DNA of 7,868 bases, taken from NCBI GenBank assembly GCA_019689615.1, contig JADGHD010000214.1:1-7868 (forward strand). The letters are read 5' to 3'. Positions 5,440 through 7,868 of the stretch are shown in pieces. Both the position numbers and the translations under genes were made by a program. Below the pieces are notes generated by a model, which was not told where the DNA came from, made no database searches, and saw nothing but the letters and a program-made list of their open reading frames with translations. This DNA is from Frankia sp. GTDB taxonomy: Bacteria; Actinomycetota; Actinomycetes; Frankiales; Frankiaceae. Each line of letters opens with the position of its first letter. Position 1 is the stretch's first letter.

Positions 5440-6336
5440 TCAGCGGGTGCTGGTCGGGATCCCGGTCGGGGCGTCGGGGGCGGTGCGGGCCAGCGCCTCG
5501 GTGCCGACCGCCAGCAGCGCGGAGACGTCGATCTCGCGGCCGGTGAACAGGCGGACCTGGTCGGCGGCCTGGGCGGCGAGCACGACGAGGCCGCCGGCCA
5601 CCCGGGCGCCGCAGCGGTAGGCGGTGACCGCCAGCGCGGTCGGCCAGGGGTGGTAGAGCAGCTCGACCAGGGGGCAGCCGGCCGGCCAGGACCAGTCGGC
5701 GAGCTGGTCGGTGGCGCCCGCGGGCGTGGTGGCGATGACCAGGTCGGGGCCGGAGCGCAGGCCGCCGGTGACGGTCTCCCACGGCAGGGCGCTGACCTCC
5801 AGGCCGAGCTGGCGGCCGATCTCGGCGAGCGGGGCCACCGCGGCCGGGCGCCGGGCGACCACCCCGACCCGGGTGGCGCCGACCCGGGCGAGCGCGGCGA
5901 CGGCCGCCCGGGCCGTGCCGCCGGCGCCCAGGATGAGCGCGCGGACCGGCGGTGCCGGCGGCGCGCCTGGCGGCCGGCCGGGGCCGAGCACCTGGGTGAT
6001 CGCGTACTGGATGCCGGCGACGTCGGTGTTGTGGCCAGACAGCGTGCGGTCGGCCTCGACGACGACCGTGTTGACCGCCCCGGTGAGCCGCGCCGTCGGG
6101 TCGAGCCGGTCGACGAGCCCCACGGCGGCGGTCTTCAGCGGCATGGTCAGCGACAGGCCGGCCCAGCCCGGCTCGGCGCGCGCGGTGGCGAACCGGGCGG
6201 GCAGGCCGGCCTCGTCGGTTTCCCGGGCGTCGTACTCCCAGTCCAGGCCGAGCATCCGATAGGCGGCCCGGTGGAGCACTGGTGACAGCGAGTGACTGAT
6301 CGGTGAGCCAAGGACCGCCGCTCGCCGTCTAACCAC
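5440..6336 (-). CDS. aroE: Shikimate dehydrogenase (NADP+)
   Basis: This enzyme reduces 3-dehydroshikimate to shikimate, step 4 of the shikimate pathway. The 298-residue product has the N-terminal substrate domain with GSPISHSLSP 10-19 (shikimate-binding serines), SLTMPLK 62-68 with catalytic K68, GAVNT 86-90 and GHNTD 101-105 with catalytic D105. A Rossmann domain follows with GAGGTARA 137-144. The position of the adenosine-phosphate loop (NRT in E. coli AroE) reads ARR here. The C-terminal GLVVLAAQAADQVRLFTG helix carries the usual Gln (Q256). The last ~25 residues are a loose Thr/Pro/Ala tail. The start is GTG at 6336, supported by GGGGAGG 8 nt upstream, and overlaps the mltG end by 8 nt, implying coupled translation. 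Two stem-loops follow the stop codon. Confidence 0.95.
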   Translation of the reverse strand: MVRRRAAVLGSPISHSLSPVLHRAAYRMLGLDWEYDARETDEAGLPARFATARAEPGWAGLSLTMPLKTAAVGLVDRLDPTARLTGAVNTVVVEADRTLSGHNTDVAGIQYAITQVLGPGRPPGAPPAPPVRALILGAGGTARAAVAALARVGATRVGVVARRPAAVAPLAEIGRQLGLEVSALPWETVTGGLRSGPDLVIATTPAGATDQLADWSWPAGCPLVELLYHPWPTALAVTAYRCGARVAGGLVVLAAQAADQVRLFTGREIDVSALLAVGTEALARTAPDAPTGIPTSTR

Positions 6337-7868
6337 CGCGCGTGCCTCCCCGGGCGTAGTACTCGGCCATCAGCTGGTCGAACTCCGCTGAAGTACTGGC
6401 GAACTTCGTCTCGCCGTTGTCCGGCATCGAGACAAAGTACATGGCCGTGCCGTGTGCTGGGTTGAGCGCGGCGGTCAGCGCCCGCAGACCCGGGTTGTTG
6501 ATCGCGCCAGGCGGCAGACCGCCCGGGGCCTGCGGGTTCTTGGCCGAGGTGTTGTACGGGTTGGTATTGCGCAGATCACTCTCTGTGAGCGGCTCGGTGG
6601 TCTTGCCCACGACGTAGCGCGTCGTCGAGTCCATGCCGAGGGTCCGGAACCGGCCGCTGGTGTCGTTGAGCCGGTTGTAGATCACCTCGGCGACCCGGGC
6701 GGCGTCGGCCGTGCTCGGCACCTCGCCCTCGATGATCGACGCCACCGTGATGATCTCGTGCGCGGTCATGTTCACGCTGGCGGCGGTCGCGACGAGGTTG
6801 ATCGACTGAGCCTGCCTGACCAGCTCGTCGACCATCATCTGCAGGGTCTCGACCGGCGTCGCGTCCGGGTTGAGGTTGTACGTCGTCGGGAACAGGTAGC
6901 CCTCGAGCTTGTTGCGCGCGGCCGGGCCCGGGTCCTCCCAGAAGTCCGGCAGCACCAGGCCGGCGGCCGCCGGGTCCTTGACGATCGCCTCGTACTGCTC
7001 CTTGGGCACCCCGAGCCGGTTCGACAGCTCGGTGATGATCCAGTCCACTGTCCGCCCCTCGGGGATCGTGAACCGGTAGACGTTGGCGCTCGGGTCGAGT
7101 AAGGCGGCGAGCGCGTCGACGGCCCGCATCTCCTTCTTCAGCACGTACGTGCCGGGCTGGATCCTGACGGAGTTCTCCGGGTCGTTGGCGGCTGCGGTGA
7201 TGAACGCCTGCTCGCTCTTCACCACGCCCGCATCGAAGAGCACCTTGGCGATGTCGGTGGCGGTCGCGCCCTCGACGACGGTGACCGTCGCCTCGCCGCC
7301 GCCCGGGCCGGGGTAGTCCGGGATCTCCGGCGCGCCGGTGAACCGGTCCAGCAGCCGGCCGCCGAGGAAGATCCCACCGCCCAGCACGACGGCGACGACC
7401 ACGAGCAGGATGACCAGCTTGGGCGCTGCCCGGCCGCGGCCACCGCCGCCCCTGCCGGGCTGCCGCCGCGACCAGCTCAGGCCGCCAGGGCCGGCGCCGC
7501 GGTCGGACGGCCCGCCATGGCGGTGGCGGCCCGCCCGGTCGTCCTCGTCCAGCGGCTCGTCGTCGTAGTCGTCCTCGTCGTCATACAGGTCGTCGGCGTG
7601 GCCGTCCCGCGGGCCGACGCGGCGGCCCGGCCCGTAGCGCGGGCCGCCGAGGTCGTGGTGGTCCAGGTCATCGTGGCCCAGGTCCTCGTCGTGGCCGAGG
7701 TCCTCGTCGAGGTCGTGTCCCAGGTCGTCATGACCCAGGTCGTCGTAGCGCCCGCCGACGTGGTCCAGGTCGTCGTCGACCGGGCCGACGCCGCCGAGGT
7801 AGCGAAGCGCCATGGTCTTGCGCTCGCGGCCGAGCTCCGCGGAGGGCGGCCCGGGCGCGACGGGCGGT
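6329..7868 (-). CDS. mltG: Endolytic transglycosylase MltG (YceG family), 5' end probably outside window
   Basis: MltG is a membrane-anchored lytic transglycosylase that cuts nascent peptidoglycan strands and is thought to set glycan length. Counting from ATG 7813 (494 residues): an acidic, His-rich cytoplasmic region 1-130, including four DLGHD repeats (25-48); one membrane helix at about 132-152 after a basic GRGRAAPK stretch; a LysM-like subdomain at about 175-250; and the YceG catalytic domain with EGYLFPTTY 304-312, ASIIEGE 358-364 (E362 the likely catalytic Glu), NRL 380-382, NPYNT 418-422, GLPPGAINNPG 432-442 and YFV 459-461. The ATG at 7813 has no clear ribosome site. The frame stays open to the window edge, and all 18 upstream codons end in G or C, so the true start is probably further upstream. 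Position before aroE matches M. tuberculosis. Confidence 0.93.
   Translation of the reverse strand, partial: PPVAPGPPSAELGRERKTMALRYLGGVGPVDDDLDHVGGRYDDLGHDDLGHDLDEDLGHDEDLGHDDLDHHDLGGPRYGPGRRVGPRDGHADDLYDDEDDYDDEPLDEDDRAGRHRHGGPSDRGAGPGGLSWSRRQPGRGGGGRGRAAPKLVILLVVVAVVLGGGIFLGGRLLDRFTGAPEIPDYPGPGGGEATVTVVEGATATDIAKVLFDAGVVKSEQAFITAAANDPENSVRIQPGTYVLKKEMRAVDALAALLDPSANVYRFTIPEGRTVDWIITELSNRLGVPKEQYEAIVKDPAAAGLVLPDFWEDPGPAARNKLEGYLFPTTYNLNPDATPVETLQMMVDELVRQAQSINLVATAASVNMTAHEIITVASIIEGEVPSTADAARVAEVIYNRLNDTSGRFRTLGMDSTTRYVVGKTTEPLTESDLRNTNPYNTSAKNPQAPGGLPPGAINNPGLRALTAALNPAHGTAMYFVSMPDNGETKFASTSAEFDQLMAEYYARGGTRGG
7643..7741 (-). repeat. Repeat encoding Asp/His-rich DLGHD pentapeptides in MltG
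   Basis: This stretch encodes residues 25-57 of MltG (counted from ATG 7813). The pentapeptide DLGHD occurs exactly four times (25-29, 30-34, 38-42, 44-48), followed by the variants DLDHH and DLGG. At DNA level the repeat is visible as recurring CAGGTC/GAGGTC and CGTGG/CATGA blocks on the plus strand. It lies in the predicted cytoplasmic tail, before the membrane helix. Confidence 0.85.

Noticed and set aside
1..7868. Mobile element, prophage, defence or biosynthetic island, or novel multi-gene system
   Set aside because: All genes are conserved housekeeping functions in conserved order, with no transposase, integrase, attachment site or base-composition break that I can see.

Overview
This window is very GC-rich, and every gene lies on the minus strand, so transcription runs from high to low coordinates. 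Gene content, the strong G/C bias at third codon positions and the gene order point to a high-GC actinobacterium. The AroK-AroB fusion and the protein sequences look Frankia-like to me, but that genus call comes from memory and was not checked. The order mltG, aroE, prepilin peptidase, aroC, aroK, aroB, aroQ, efp, nusB matches the conserved cluster I recall around Rv2553c to Rv2533c of Mycobacterium tuberculosis. The pepQ and Rv2536-type genes that sit between aroQ and efp there are absent here.

Layout in transcription order (right to left): mltG (septal or peptidoglycan lytic transglycosylase, 5' end probably outside the window); aroE (shikimate dehydrogenase), overlapping the mltG end by 8 nt; a 230-nt gap with two strong stem-loops just after aroE; a minimal A24-family prepilin peptidase; aroC (chorismate synthase); a fused aroK-aroB (shikimate kinase plus 3-dehydroquinate synthase); aroQ (type II dehydroquinase); efp (elongation factor P); nusB (antitermination factor); and a degenerate tandem repeat of about 31 bp after nusB at the left edge.

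The aro genes supply five activities of the common aromatic pathway: steps 2 (AroB), 3 (AroQ), 4 (AroE), 5 (AroK) and 7 (AroC). DAHP synthase and EPSP synthase are not here. Tight junctions (GTGA at aroC/aroK, TGATG at aroB/aroQ, CTGA at efp/nusB) suggest translational coupling. The stem-loops after aroE suggest at least two transcription units, mltG-aroE and prepilin peptidase onwards. A separate start for efp-nusB is possible but weakly supported.

This is mostly a conserved housekeeping region. I see no mobile element, CRISPR array, phage gene, RNA gene or novel multi-gene system. The points most worth a second look are the apparent CTG start of nusB, the AroK-AroB fusion, the PGKGG loop of EF-P in place of the actinobacterial PGKGP, the Asp/His-rich DLGHD repeats in the MltG N-terminus, and the tandem repeat after nusB.
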